From Verrucomicrobiota bacterium (GTDB taxonomy: Bacteria > Verrucomicrobiota > Verrucomicrobiia > Methylacidiphilales > Verrucolacustridaceae): a stretch of DNA of 24,390 nucleotides. The notes beneath the pieces are model-generated. The model made no database searches, had not been told where the DNA came from, and saw only the letters and a program-made list of their open reading frames with translations. Positions within the stretch are counted from its first letter, which is position 1, and every line of letters begins with the position of its first letter. Made by a program: the position numbers and the translations under genes. Positions 1-7,076 of the stretch are shown in pieces. Location: the NCBI GenBank assembly GCA_010025475.1, contig RGTE01000005.1, positions 1 through 24,390 of the forward strand, read 5' to 3'.

Positions 1-572
1 TTCTGCTCACGGGCGCGGCGAATCAAATCATGCAGTTCCTCGTCTGGGACCCAGGCTAAATGGTTTTCTTTGATCAGGACCGCATCATAGAGCCCCATCC
101 GGTGACTCACCCCACCGCCACATCGCACCGCATGCTTCTCCAAAGCGCGCAACCCAGGGGTGGTCTTGCGGGTGTCCAGGATCTTGGCCTTGGTTCCGTC
201 CACCGCCTTCACGAATTCAGCCGTCCGGGTGGCGACTCCGGAAAGCCGTTGCAAAAAGTTCAAGGCGCAACGTTCCCCGGACAAAATACTTCGGGCGGAA
301 CCGCTCACCTCCGCCACTCCCTCGCCGGCCGAAAGCCGATCCCCGTCCTTGGCCAAAGGCTTCCATTTCAGCTTTCCATCCACCTCACGGAAGACCGCCT
401 CCGCCACATCCATCCCGGCCAAGACACAAGGTTCTCGGGTGAGAAGCACTGCCGTCCCCTCACGTTCCGGTGGGATCAGCCGGCTGGTGACATCCATGGG
501 CCCCACGTCTTCGCCCACGGCCCGTGCCGCCGCTTCCCGCACCACCGCACGCCAGGTCTCCTGAGGATTCAC
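1..572 (-). CDS. nadC: Nicotinate-nucleotide pyrophosphorylase (carboxylating), 3' end cut by window edge
   Basis: NadC turns quinolinate and PRPP into nicotinate mononucleotide, CO2 and pyrophosphate, in the cytosolic de novo NAD pathway. I translated the minus strand by hand. About 190 codons are visible of a family length near 280, so the last third lies left of the window. Family blocks appear in order: EDVGPMDVTS near residue 21, then LNFLQRLSG, ILDTRKTTPGLR, AVRCGGG, HRMGLYD and LIKENH. The residues of the TRKTTPGLR and HR.GLYD blocks form the quinolinate/PRPP site in known NadC. The chosen start is a GTG at 572-570, which puts about 20 residues ahead of EDVG, as in short NadC proteins. 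An in-frame ATG at 659 would overlap the divergent gene and add an unconserved, Arg-rich leader, so I rejected it. No clear Shine-Dalgarno is visible. Identity is secure; the start is less so. Confidence 0.9.
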   Translation of the reverse strand, partial: MNPQETWRAVVREAAARAVGEDVGPMDVTSRLIPPEREGTAVLLTREPCVLAGMDVAEAVFREVDGKLKWKPLAKDGDRLSAGEGVAEVSGSARSILSGERCALNFLQRLSGVATRTAEFVKAVDGTKAKILDTRKTTPGLRALEKHAVRCGGGVSHRMGLYDAVLIKENHLAWVPDEELHDLIRRAREQ

Positions 573-657
573 GATACCAGCGTGCGATTTCCGCCTCCCC
601 CAAGTCGAGGAAAACGTCCCGCATTTCCCGCGCCTCGTTTTGCCATACCCTTCTCCC

Positions 658-1695
658 ATGGAAACCAGGACCCTCCCCGCCAATCCGGATGCCCTGACCG
701 AGGCCGCCCAGCTCCTCCACCAAGGCAAGTTGGTGGCGTTTCCCACGGAGACCGTCTACGGACTTGGTGGGTTGGCGGAAAATCTAGAAGCTGTTCGAGC
801 AATTTTTTCCGCAAAAGGTCGCCCCTCGACGGACCCCTTGATCCTTCATTTATCCCAGCCGGATCTCTCCCTGGCTTCTGCGGATGGATGGGTGGCGTCT
901 CCCCTTCCGGAAGCTGCCTTGCGGCTCGCCAAGGTTTTCTGGCCAGGCCCGCTCACCCTGATTCTTCGACGGGGGCCAAAAGTTCATCCGGAGATCACCG
1001 CCGGACTCGATACCGTGGCCGTCCGGTGCCCGGCTCATCCAGCCGCCCAGGAGCTTCTCCAAAAAGTCGGAGTTCCCCTCGCCGCCCCCAGCGCGAATCG
1101 TTTTGGCCGTATCAGTCCCACCGATGCGGAGGCTGTCCGACAGGAACTGAACGGAATCATCCCCCTGATCCTCGATGGCGGGCCCTGTGCCTTGGGTTTG
1201 GAGTCCACCGTCGTGAATCTGGTTGGCCGTTCACCCGAAATTCTTCGCCCGGGAGCCGTCACGCAGGCCCAGTTGGCCAAAGAGCTGGGGCAACAACTTG
1301 TTTCCCGCCAAGCCTCCCTGAAAAAACATGAAGTCCAACCCGCTCCAGGCCAACTCGTCTCCCATTATGCACCCCAAACCCCGCTCTACCTGTGTGAGGC
1401 TCCTATCAAAAACCTTTCTCCGGGGGCCTTTCATATCTTCTTCCGGAAAAGCCATCAACCAACGGGTGGAAAGTCCTTCCTCCTGGGCGCGGAGGGCAAC
1501 CTTGACTCAGCCGCAAGGGAACTTTACCGGGCCTTACGCAAGGCCGACTCGTCCGGAGCCAAAAAAATCCTCATCGAACCCGTGCCCGAAGGGGCGTGGG
1601 CTGAAGCCATCCGGGATCGGTTGGGCCGCGCCAGCTCGGGAACCGCCCATTGGGATGGCGGGGCCTGGAAATTCTTCCCCAAGGAGAAACCCTAA
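658..1695 (+). CDS. Sua5/YrdC/YwlC family threonylcarbamoyl-AMP synthase
   Basis: This enzyme makes L-threonylcarbamoyladenylate from threonine, bicarbonate and ATP, the first step of the t6A37 modification in ANN-decoding tRNAs. The 345-residue protein starts with a YrdC domain: PTETVYGLG at 29-37, KGRP at 53-56 followed by DPLILH, then WPGPLTLIL, APSANRFG and LESTVV, and the domain ends near residue 205 with ILRPGAV. An SHYAP linker element and a Sua5-type C-terminal domain of about 100 residues follow, so this is the long Sua5 form and not short TsaC. An in-frame ATG at 640 exists. I prefer 658 because the residues before it are not conserved and the domain begins soon after. The start is preceded by pyrimidines (TTCTCCC) with no Shine-Dalgarno. 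It diverges from nadC across 85 bp and converges on cysNC, whose stop codon overlaps its own. Confidence 0.93.
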   Translation: METRTLPANPDALTEAAQLLHQGKLVAFPTETVYGLGGLAENLEAVRAIFSAKGRPSTDPLILHLSQPDLSLASADGWVASPLPEAALRLAKVFWPGPLTLILRRGPKVHPEITAGLDTVAVRCPAHPAAQELLQKVGVPLAAPSANRFGRISPTDAEAVRQELNGIIPLILDGGPCALGLESTVVNLVGRSPEILRPGAVTQAQLAKELGQQLVSRQASLKKHEVQPAPGQLVSHYAPQTPLYLCEAPIKNLSPGAFHIFFRKSHQPTGGKSFLLGAEGNLDSAARELYRALRKADSSGAKKILIEPVPEGAWAEAIRDRLGRASSGTAHWDGGAWKFFPKEKP

Positions 1696-3713
1696 ATCTG
1701 CCCGCCGGGGCCTTCCGCGCTTTCCCGATCCTCGTCTTTGAGACGTACCAGCCCCAGGACGTGCCGCAGCAATTGCCCGACGCTGCTTTCCACGTTTTCC
1801 CGGTCGGTTCGCAAAACAAGATCGGGCCTTTCCGGCTCCTCATACGGCGAATCGATTCCCGTGAAGCCCTTGATTTCCCCCGCCCGCGCCTTGCGATAAA
1901 GGCCGCGCGGATCGCGCTTTTCACACTCACCCAGCGGCGCATTGACGAACACCTCGGAATAATTCACCCCCGCCGCATGGCAGGCACTGCGCACGGCCTG
2001 GCGCTCTTTCCGCAAAGGCGAAATCAGGGAGCTGATCACCACCAGACCCGACTCCGCCATTAATTTGGCCATTTCGCCGGCCCGCCGGATGTTTTCCGCT
2101 CGGTCTTCCAGGCTGAAACCGAGGTCGGCGCACAGCCCGTGCCGCAGGTTGTCGCCATCCAAAATCATCGAGGCGATTCCCCTGCGAAAAAGCAGGGACT
2201 CCAGCGCCACCGCCAAAGTGGATTTTCCGGAACCGGAAAGTCCCGTCAGCCAAATCACCGCCCCTTCATGGCCGAAGTGGGCCGCCCTCGCCTCCTGGGA
2301 AACCCGGCCTTCCGTCCAGGTCAGATGCTCGCCGGTGACGGCTTTGGCTAACCGTGCCGGATACTCCGCTTCCAAGACGATCCCGCCTCCGCCCAACCGG
2401 GGCCCCTGCTGAAGCGCGAAACGTCCGAGCGGCTCCACCCGGTCATGGGCATCGTACACCAAGGGACGGCGGCACCGGATCCGAACCTCGGCCACTTCAA
2501 ACCGCCCCACTTCCTCCCGCGCCCCGCTTTTTTGCTCCAACTTTTCCGCATCGACCACGCGATCAATCGCCACCAGTCGCGCCTCCACATTCTGCGTGGC
2601 AAGACGAAGCTGGACCGGGGCCTGCAGCCGAAGCGCCTCCGCATCCAACCAAAAAATTCTCGCGCGAACCTCCCGCGACTCCACCGGCGGTAGATCCTCA
2701 TGAGCTCCGACGTGGCCCCGCTCCACAAAAATCTGCTCCTCCAGGGTGACCGCAACCGCCCGACCAGGTCCCAACTCCCGCACCGGATCCGGATTCCCCC
2801 AATCCTCGATGGTTTTGATCCGGGTTGTTTTTCGGTCGGGAAAGAAAACCACCGAATCCCCCACTTTCAGGGTTCCGCTTTCGATGCGCCCGGCGATCAC
2901 CCGGCGATCGTCGAAGCGATACACATCCTGAACCACAAATCGCAGCGGCCCCGCCACATCCCCCGCCCGCCCTCCTCCGGGCGCTCCGGCGAGAAGGGCC
3001 TGCAACAACGTGGGGCCACGAAACCATCCCAGTCGTTTGGCGTCCGGGTTTTTTACCTGGCTGCCTTCCCTTGCGGAAATGGGAATGACCTCGCGGGGAG
3101 ATATCTTGAGCCCCCCGAGGTACTCACGGATCTCCTTCTCCAGCTCCCGGAAGCGACCCTCCTTCCAGTCCACCAAATCCATCTTGTTCACCGCCACGAT
3201 GACCTTCGCCACACCAAGGAGGCTCAGGAGCAGCCCATGCCGGCGGGTCTGCTCCTTCAGCCCCTCCTTGGCGTCAATCATCAGGATGGCTTCATCCGCG
3301 GCGGCCGCTCCCGTGACCATGTTTTTGATAAACTCCCGGTGGCCGGGGGCATCGATGATTTGAAAAGCCCGGCCGCCGTGACGGAACTCAATCCGGGTGG
3401 TATCGATCGTGATATTCTGGGCCTGCTCTTCCAACAAGGCATCGAGAAGGAAAGCATGCTCGAAGGGCATCCCCTCCTCCCGACACGCCTTTTCCACGGC
3501 CTCCAGCTTGCCTTCCGGAAGCGAGTCCGTGTCCGCTAGCAGTCGCCCGATTAAGGTCGATTTGCCATGGTCCACATGGCCCACGACCACAATCCGTGTC
3601 CTCGGCTCCCCGGCCGCCCCTGCGGCAGCACCGCCCATCCGTTTCGGAAAAAAGGCCGGCTCGAAGCCGGCTGGAACCGGCTTGGGGGCAGGCGGCATGA
3701 CCCCCCCGCTCAT
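1692..3713 (-). CDS. cysNC: Bifunctional sulfate adenylyltransferase subunit 1 / adenylylsulfate kinase (CysN-CysC fusion, NodQ-like)
   Basis: The N-terminal half is the GTPase subunit of ATP sulfurylase, which uses GTP hydrolysis to drive APS formation by CysD. The C-terminal half is APS kinase, which phosphorylates APS to PAPS. In the 673-residue product the GTPase motifs are GHVDHGKST at 45-53, DAPGHREF at 121-128 and NKMD at 176-179, followed by EF-Tu-like beta-barrel domains to about residue 450. The kinase half has P-loop GLSGSGKS at 491-498, LDGDNLRHGL at 518-527, SPLRKER near 565 and FTGIDSPYEEP near 617. The fusion matches NodQ/CysNC proteins. The ATG at 3713 overlaps the cysD stop by 4 bp (ATGA), implying translational coupling. 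Residues 1-37 are a Pro/Ala-rich leader without family similarity, so an internal start (for example the Met at residue 26) is possible. The stop overlaps that of the convergent Sua5 gene. Confidence 0.95.
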   Translation of the reverse strand: MSGGVMPPAPKPVPAGFEPAFFPKRMGGAAAGAAGEPRTRIVVVGHVDHGKSTLIGRLLADTDSLPEGKLEAVEKACREEGMPFEHAFLLDALLEEQAQNITIDTTRIEFRHGGRAFQIIDAPGHREFIKNMVTGAAAADEAILMIDAKEGLKEQTRRHGLLLSLLGVAKVIVAVNKMDLVDWKEGRFRELEKEIREYLGGLKISPREVIPISAREGSQVKNPDAKRLGWFRGPTLLQALLAGAPGGGRAGDVAGPLRFVVQDVYRFDDRRVIAGRIESGTLKVGDSVVFFPDRKTTRIKTIEDWGNPDPVRELGPGRAVAVTLEEQIFVERGHVGAHEDLPPVESREVRARIFWLDAEALRLQAPVQLRLATQNVEARLVAIDRVVDAEKLEQKSGAREEVGRFEVAEVRIRCRRPLVYDAHDRVEPLGRFALQQGPRLGGGGIVLEAEYPARLAKAVTGEHLTWTEGRVSQEARAAHFGHEGAVIWLTGLSGSGKSTLAVALESLLFRRGIASMILDGDNLRHGLCADLGFSLEDRAENIRRAGEMAKLMAESGLVVISSLISPLRKERQAVRSACHAAGVNYSEVFVNAPLGECEKRDPRGLYRKARAGEIKGFTGIDSPYEEPERPDLVLRTDRENVESSVGQLLRHVLGLVRLKDEDRESAEGPGGQI

Positions 3714-4513
3714 AGGAATCCTTTGGCACGGAGTTTTTGCATCGCGTTCCGCTCGTGGTGATCCTGGGCGCGACCAGCCCGCTCCGCCGTCTTGGTGGAC
3801 TTCAACTCCTCGATGATTCCCTCAATCGTGTTGACTTGGCTTTCCACGGACTTGGTGATCGGCCAGCAACCTAGCGAGCGGTACCGGCGTCCGTTTTCCG
3901 CAAAGTACATCTTTGGAACCGGGATTCCCTCACGGCGGATGTACTCCCACACATCCAGTTCGGTCCAATCCAACAAGGGTTGTACCCGCACATGCTCGCC
4001 GGGTTTCACCGCCGTGGTGAATTGCCCCCAGAATTCCGGTGGTTGATCCCGGTATTCCCACTCGTTGTCCGCTGTGCGGGGAGAGAAATATCGCTCCTTG
4101 GCCCGGGTCGAATCCTCATCCCGCCGAATTCCTGTCACCAATGCGTCCCATTTGTATTTGGCCAGCGCCTGCTGGAGGGCCGCCGACTTGAGTTCGTGCG
4201 TCACCGTGACCGGGTCATGGGTCTCGTAGCCCACCCCGCGCTTCCGCGCCTCCTCATTTACGATCACGATCAGATCGATGTCGTAGTGCTTCCGGGCCCA
4301 TTCCCGAAAGGCCAACATCTCAGGAAATTCGTACGTGGTGTCGATGTGAACCAATGGGAACGGGATCTTTCCGGCAAAAGCCTTCTTGGCCAACCAGATG
4401 AGGGTATTGGAGTCTTTCCCCATGGACCAGGGCATGGCCATGTTTTTAAAATTCGAGAAGGCCTCCCGAAAAATATAAATGCTTTGATCTTCAAGTGTTT
4501 GCAAATACGACAT
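3710..4513 (-). CDS. cysD: Sulfate adenylyltransferase subunit 2
   Basis: CysD is the catalytic subunit of ATP sulfurylase. It adenylylates sulfate with ATP to give APS and works as a heterodimer with the CysN half of the next gene. The 267-residue protein has the PP-loop-like motif SMGKDS at about 30-35 (usually SIGKDS in the family), then VHIDTTYEFPEM, GIRRDEDSTRAKER, the YRDQPPEFW block, LDWTELDVWEYI and LGCWP. All are CysD hallmarks. It is somewhat shorter than the E. coli protein (about 300). The ATG at 4513 lies 40 bp from the divergent cysH start, so both must be driven from that short interval. No Shine-Dalgarno is seen before the ATG. The cysD-cysNC order and ATGA overlap indicate one transcript. 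Confidence 0.95.
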   Translation of the reverse strand: MSYLQTLEDQSIYIFREAFSNFKNMAMPWSMGKDSNTLIWLAKKAFAGKIPFPLVHIDTTYEFPEMLAFREWARKHYDIDLIVIVNEEARKRGVGYETHDPVTVTHELKSAALQQALAKYKWDALVTGIRRDEDSTRAKERYFSPRTADNEWEYRDQPPEFWGQFTTAVKPGEHVRVQPLLDWTELDVWEYIRREGIPVPKMYFAENGRRYRSLGCWPITKSVESQVNTIEGIIEELKSTKTAERAGRAQDHHERNAMQKLRAKGFL

Positions 4514-4553
4514 AAAAGATAGACTTTATAGGGTTTGTGATTATATTTCAAGC
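4514..4553. promoter_or_regulatory. Interlocked divergent promoter region between cysD and cysH
   Basis: Only 40 bp separate the two start codons, and the interval is much more AT-rich than its surroundings. On the plus strand, TAGACT (4520-4525), a 16-bp spacer and TATATT (4542-4547) place the transcription start at or next to the cysH ATG. On the minus strand, TTGAAA (4551-4546), a 17-bp spacer and TAAAGT (4528-4523) place the start a few bases from the cysD ATG; TATAAA (4530-4525) at 15 bp is an alternative -10. The -10 of each promoter overlaps the -35 of the other. The hexamers are seen in the sequence; promoter function and leaderless transcripts are inferred. Confidence 0.45.
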
Positions 4554-5276
4554 ATGATTCCGGTGCTACGGGAAGTCAGTCATCGGCAAGGGATCCATCT
4601 TCAAACCGCGTTGGAGGAGTTGCTACCCAAGTCCCCTGAAGACAGGCTCGCTTGGGCAGCCGAAAATTTCCCCGGCCAAGCCATGGTCACCACCTCGTTT
4701 GGGGCCCAATCAGCCGCCTTCTTGCATCTGGTTTCCCGGATGGCCCCGGAAATCCCCGTTGTGTTTATCGACACCGGTTATCATTTTCCGGAAACTCTCT
4801 CCTTCTCCCTCGAACTGACCAAAAAACTAAATCTTAATCTCAGGACCTATCGGCCTTTGTCCACGCCGGAAGAAATCGAATCAATCCATGGGCGCCTGTG
4901 GGAAGAAGGGCCCGAGGGATTGGAGAAATTCCATGAAATCATCCGGTTGGAACCGCTCCGAAGGGCGTTTCAGGATTTAAATCCCGCCATCTGGCTGGCC
5001 GGCTTGCGCCGCTCAGGTTCCGAGCACCGCCAACAACAGGAAATTCTCAGCCAGCAGGATTCCCGTTGGAAACTTCTCCCCATCCTCGAATGGTCCGACC
5101 GCGAGATAGGCTCCTATCTCAGCTCCCATCAGCTTCCCTACCACCCGCTCTGGGCTCAGGGGTACGTCTCCATCGGGGACCGCGTCACCACCAAGCGCCT
5201 CGACGAGGTTTCCGACCCCAGCCAACTCCGTCACTTCGGCTGGAAACGCGAATGCGGCCTGCACGATCGCGTCTGA
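4554..5276 (+). CDS. cysH: Phosphoadenylylsulfate (PAPS) reductase, thioredoxin-dependent
   Basis: CysH reduces PAPS to sulfite plus adenosine 3',5'-bisphosphate using thioredoxin or glutaredoxin. The 240-residue protein aligns by eye with E. coli CysH along its length: TTSFGAQSA at 46-54 (PP-loop), FIDTGYHFPET near 71-81, LAGLRRSGS, YHPLWAQGY and ECGLH with catalytic Cys234. The two Cys pairs that bind a [4Fe-4S] cluster in APS reductases are absent: the position before LEPLRRAF reads KFHEIIR instead of CC..RK. This fits use of PAPS, and the fused APS kinase next door supplies PAPS. The ATG at 4554 is only 6 bp after a possible -10 box, and no Shine-Dalgarno is present, so a leaderless message is possible. 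infA begins 52 bp after the stop on the same strand. Confidence 0.94.
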   Translation: MIPVLREVSHRQGIHLQTALEELLPKSPEDRLAWAAENFPGQAMVTTSFGAQSAAFLHLVSRMAPEIPVVFIDTGYHFPETLSFSLELTKKLNLNLRTYRPLSTPEEIESIHGRLWEEGPEGLEKFHEIIRLEPLRRAFQDLNPAIWLAGLRRSGSEHRQQQEILSQQDSRWKLLPILEWSDREIGSYLSSHQLPYHPLWAQGYVSIGDRVTTKRLDEVSDPSQLRHFGWKRECGLHDRV

Positions 5277-5328
5277 TCGGGACAAAAAGATTTCCTCCAT
5301 CCCCTGCTTTCCTTAGGCTTTTGCGCTT

Positions 5329-5586
5329 ATGGCTGGCGAAGTCGTTGAAGTCGAAGGCGCGGTGAAAGCCGTGCTCAAAGGCACCCTTTTCCGTGTCGAA
5401 CTCGTCAACGGCCACACGGTCCTCGCCCACATTTCCGGCAAAATGCGCAAAAATTTCATCCGGCTGAACATCGGTGACAAGGTGAAGATGGAAATGTCCC
5501 CTTACGACCTGACCAAAGGCCGCATCACCTACCGGATCCCGCCCCCCAGCCCCGACGGCACGCCCGCCGCACCCCAACCGCTCTAG
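5329..5586 (+). CDS. infA: Translation initiation factor IF-1
   Basis: IF-1 is an OB-fold protein that binds the A site of the 30S subunit during initiation. The 85-residue product carries the family core: VVEVEGAVKAVL, TLFRVELVNGHTVLAHISGK, MRKNFIRLNIGDKV and PYDLTKGRITYR. Bacterial IF-1 usually ends near residue 72, shortly after this last block. Here about 15 extra residues rich in Pro and Ala follow (PPPSPDGTPAAPQPL). The start at 5329 fits the family N terminus; the sequence before it is pyrimidine-rich without a Shine-Dalgarno. The TAG stop shares bases with the stop of the convergent glycosidase gene, so read-through transcription from either side would be antisense to the other. Confidence 0.96.
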   Translation: MAGEVVEVEGAVKAVLKGTLFRVELVNGHTVLAHISGKMRKNFIRLNIGDKVKMEMSPYDLTKGRITYRIPPPSPDGTPAAPQPL

Positions 5587-7076
5587 TTTTTTCCCGCGAT
5601 CACCGCGGCATAGGCCTCCCACGGCACGTCCCCGGCCGCATCCCGCGGATTCCTCTCCAGATCGGCCGACTCAAAATCGATCCCAAAAATGCCGAACCGG
5701 GGCGCATAGGTTCCCCATTCGTAATTGTCCGTCAGCGACCAGTGGAAATATCCGGCCAAGGGCAATCCCTCCGCCCGCAACTTCTGCACTTCCCCCACGT
5801 GCTGACGAATAAAATAACTCCGGCTCTGCCGGTCCCCCCGCAAATCGCAATTCTGCGACTCTTTCCCGCAACGACGTTCCGCCATGCCGTTTTCGGCAAT
5901 GACGATCGGCAGATCGGGATATTCCGTCGCATAGCGCTCCACGAAAAAGCGGAGTCCCCTGGGCAGGGCGTGCCAATCCCACCATTTCGTGGCCAGCCCC
6001 TGGGTCAGCCATTCCCGGAGGCTCAACCGGCCCAACCGCAGTTCCCCGAGCGAGGGCAAACGAACCGCATTCCCCACGAACGGGTCGTAATAATCGAAGG
6101 CAATGTAATCGAGATTGGGTTCGCCGGGACGTTCACGGATCCTCTGGACCAGTCGGGAGAAAGTTGTCTCCCGCAGGAATCGGTGACTGAGGGAGTTTTG
6201 AATCTGTTTGATCAGCTCGCCAGCCACCTCGGAAAACAGGCTGTGCCGGGGAAAATCCATCGCCCGAAAAGACCGGGTAAACTCCCGGGCCCGCTCGTTC
6301 AGGTAGGCGAGAATCGGCTCCTTGCCAGTCGTGCTTCGGGCGGCCTCCAACAGATCAAACAGCATCTTGTCCATCCAGTAGAGATCACTGGCAAAAGTGT
6401 TGAACGAAAGCTTGGGCCGACCCCAAGCAGGATTCTCCGCGTACAGCGCATGCACCTCCCGACGAACGAGTACATGGGCTTCCAACAGGGTCTGCAACGC
6501 GCAAAGCGCGGCTGCCCACCACACCCGCCGCCCCGCGGGAAAGGCGCCGAGGTTGTAGGTGGACGATGCCAACATGTTCGGCTCATTGACCGTCAGGAAC
6601 CAGAGAGGCGGCTGCACCCCTTTGGCTTCCAGCCTTCGGTTCAGGCCGGTGAGCATCCGGCGCACATACGCGGAAAAAACTTCCGGGGTGGAATCCTCCA
6701 ACCAAGGATCCAGGCCCAGCCAACGGGGAGTGGTAAAGTGCTGCAGCGTCAGCAACGGCTCCAGTCCCCTTTCGCGCAAAGCCGCCACCATATCCGCGTA
6801 ACGGTCGAGCGCGGCCCCATCCATCTCTTGGGTGGCTCCGGCCGGTTGCAACCGAGCCCACTCGATGCCCAACCGGAAGGAAGTCAGGCCCATCATTTCG
6901 GCGCGGTCAAAATCCTCCTCGTACCGGTTCCAGAAATCGATCGACCGCCCCGACGACTCCACCCGGCCGGATGCCTCCCATTCGTACCAGTTGTTTCGCG
7001 GTTGCCCCTCGCCATTGAATCCCCCCTCGTGCTGGTAGGGACTGGTGGACACGCCCCACAAAAACTTTTCGCTCAC
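5583..7076 (-). CDS. Glycoside hydrolase family 1 protein (beta-glucosidase/beta-galactosidase-like)
   Basis: GH1 enzymes are retaining (beta/alpha)8-barrel beta-glycosidases; some act as transglycosylases. The 497-residue product has FLWGVSTSPYQHEG at 5-18, RLGIEWARLQP near 68-78, the acid/base Glu165 in TVNEPN (162-167), the nucleophile Glu395 in AENGM (394-398), and a C-terminal HWSLTDNYEWG block followed by FGIFGIDF. Both catalytic glutamates are present, so it should be active. There is no signal peptide, so it is probably cytosolic or peripheral to the inner membrane. The start is a GTG at 7076 that overlaps the stop of the upstream GT28 gene (GTGA), so the two are translationally coupled. 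That pairing suggests a glycolipid substrate rather than free cellobiose. The substrate cannot be read from the sequence. Confidence 0.9.
   Translation of the reverse strand: MSEKFLWGVSTSPYQHEGGFNGEGQPRNNWYEWEASGRVESSGRSIDFWNRYEEDFDRAEMMGLTSFRLGIEWARLQPAGATQEMDGAALDRYADMVAALRERGLEPLLTLQHFTTPRWLGLDPWLEDSTPEVFSAYVRRMLTGLNRRLEAKGVQPPLWFLTVNEPNMLASSTYNLGAFPAGRRVWWAAALCALQTLLEAHVLVRREVHALYAENPAWGRPKLSFNTFASDLYWMDKMLFDLLEAARSTTGKEPILAYLNERAREFTRSFRAMDFPRHSLFSEVAGELIKQIQNSLSHRFLRETTFSRLVQRIRERPGEPNLDYIAFDYYDPFVGNAVRLPSLGELRLGRLSLREWLTQGLATKWWDWHALPRGLRFFVERYATEYPDLPIVIAENGMAERRCGKESQNCDLRGDRQSRSYFIRQHVGEVQKLRAEGLPLAGYFHWSLTDNYEWGTYAPRFGIFGIDFESADLERNPRDAAGDVPWEAYAAVIAGKN

Noticed and set aside
60..1331. 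Long plus-strand open frame (about 420 codons) across nadC and the Sua5 gene
   Set aside because: It runs antisense to nadC and out of frame through Sua5; composition is Arg/Pro/Ser-rich with no family motifs, a usual shadow in GC-rich DNA.
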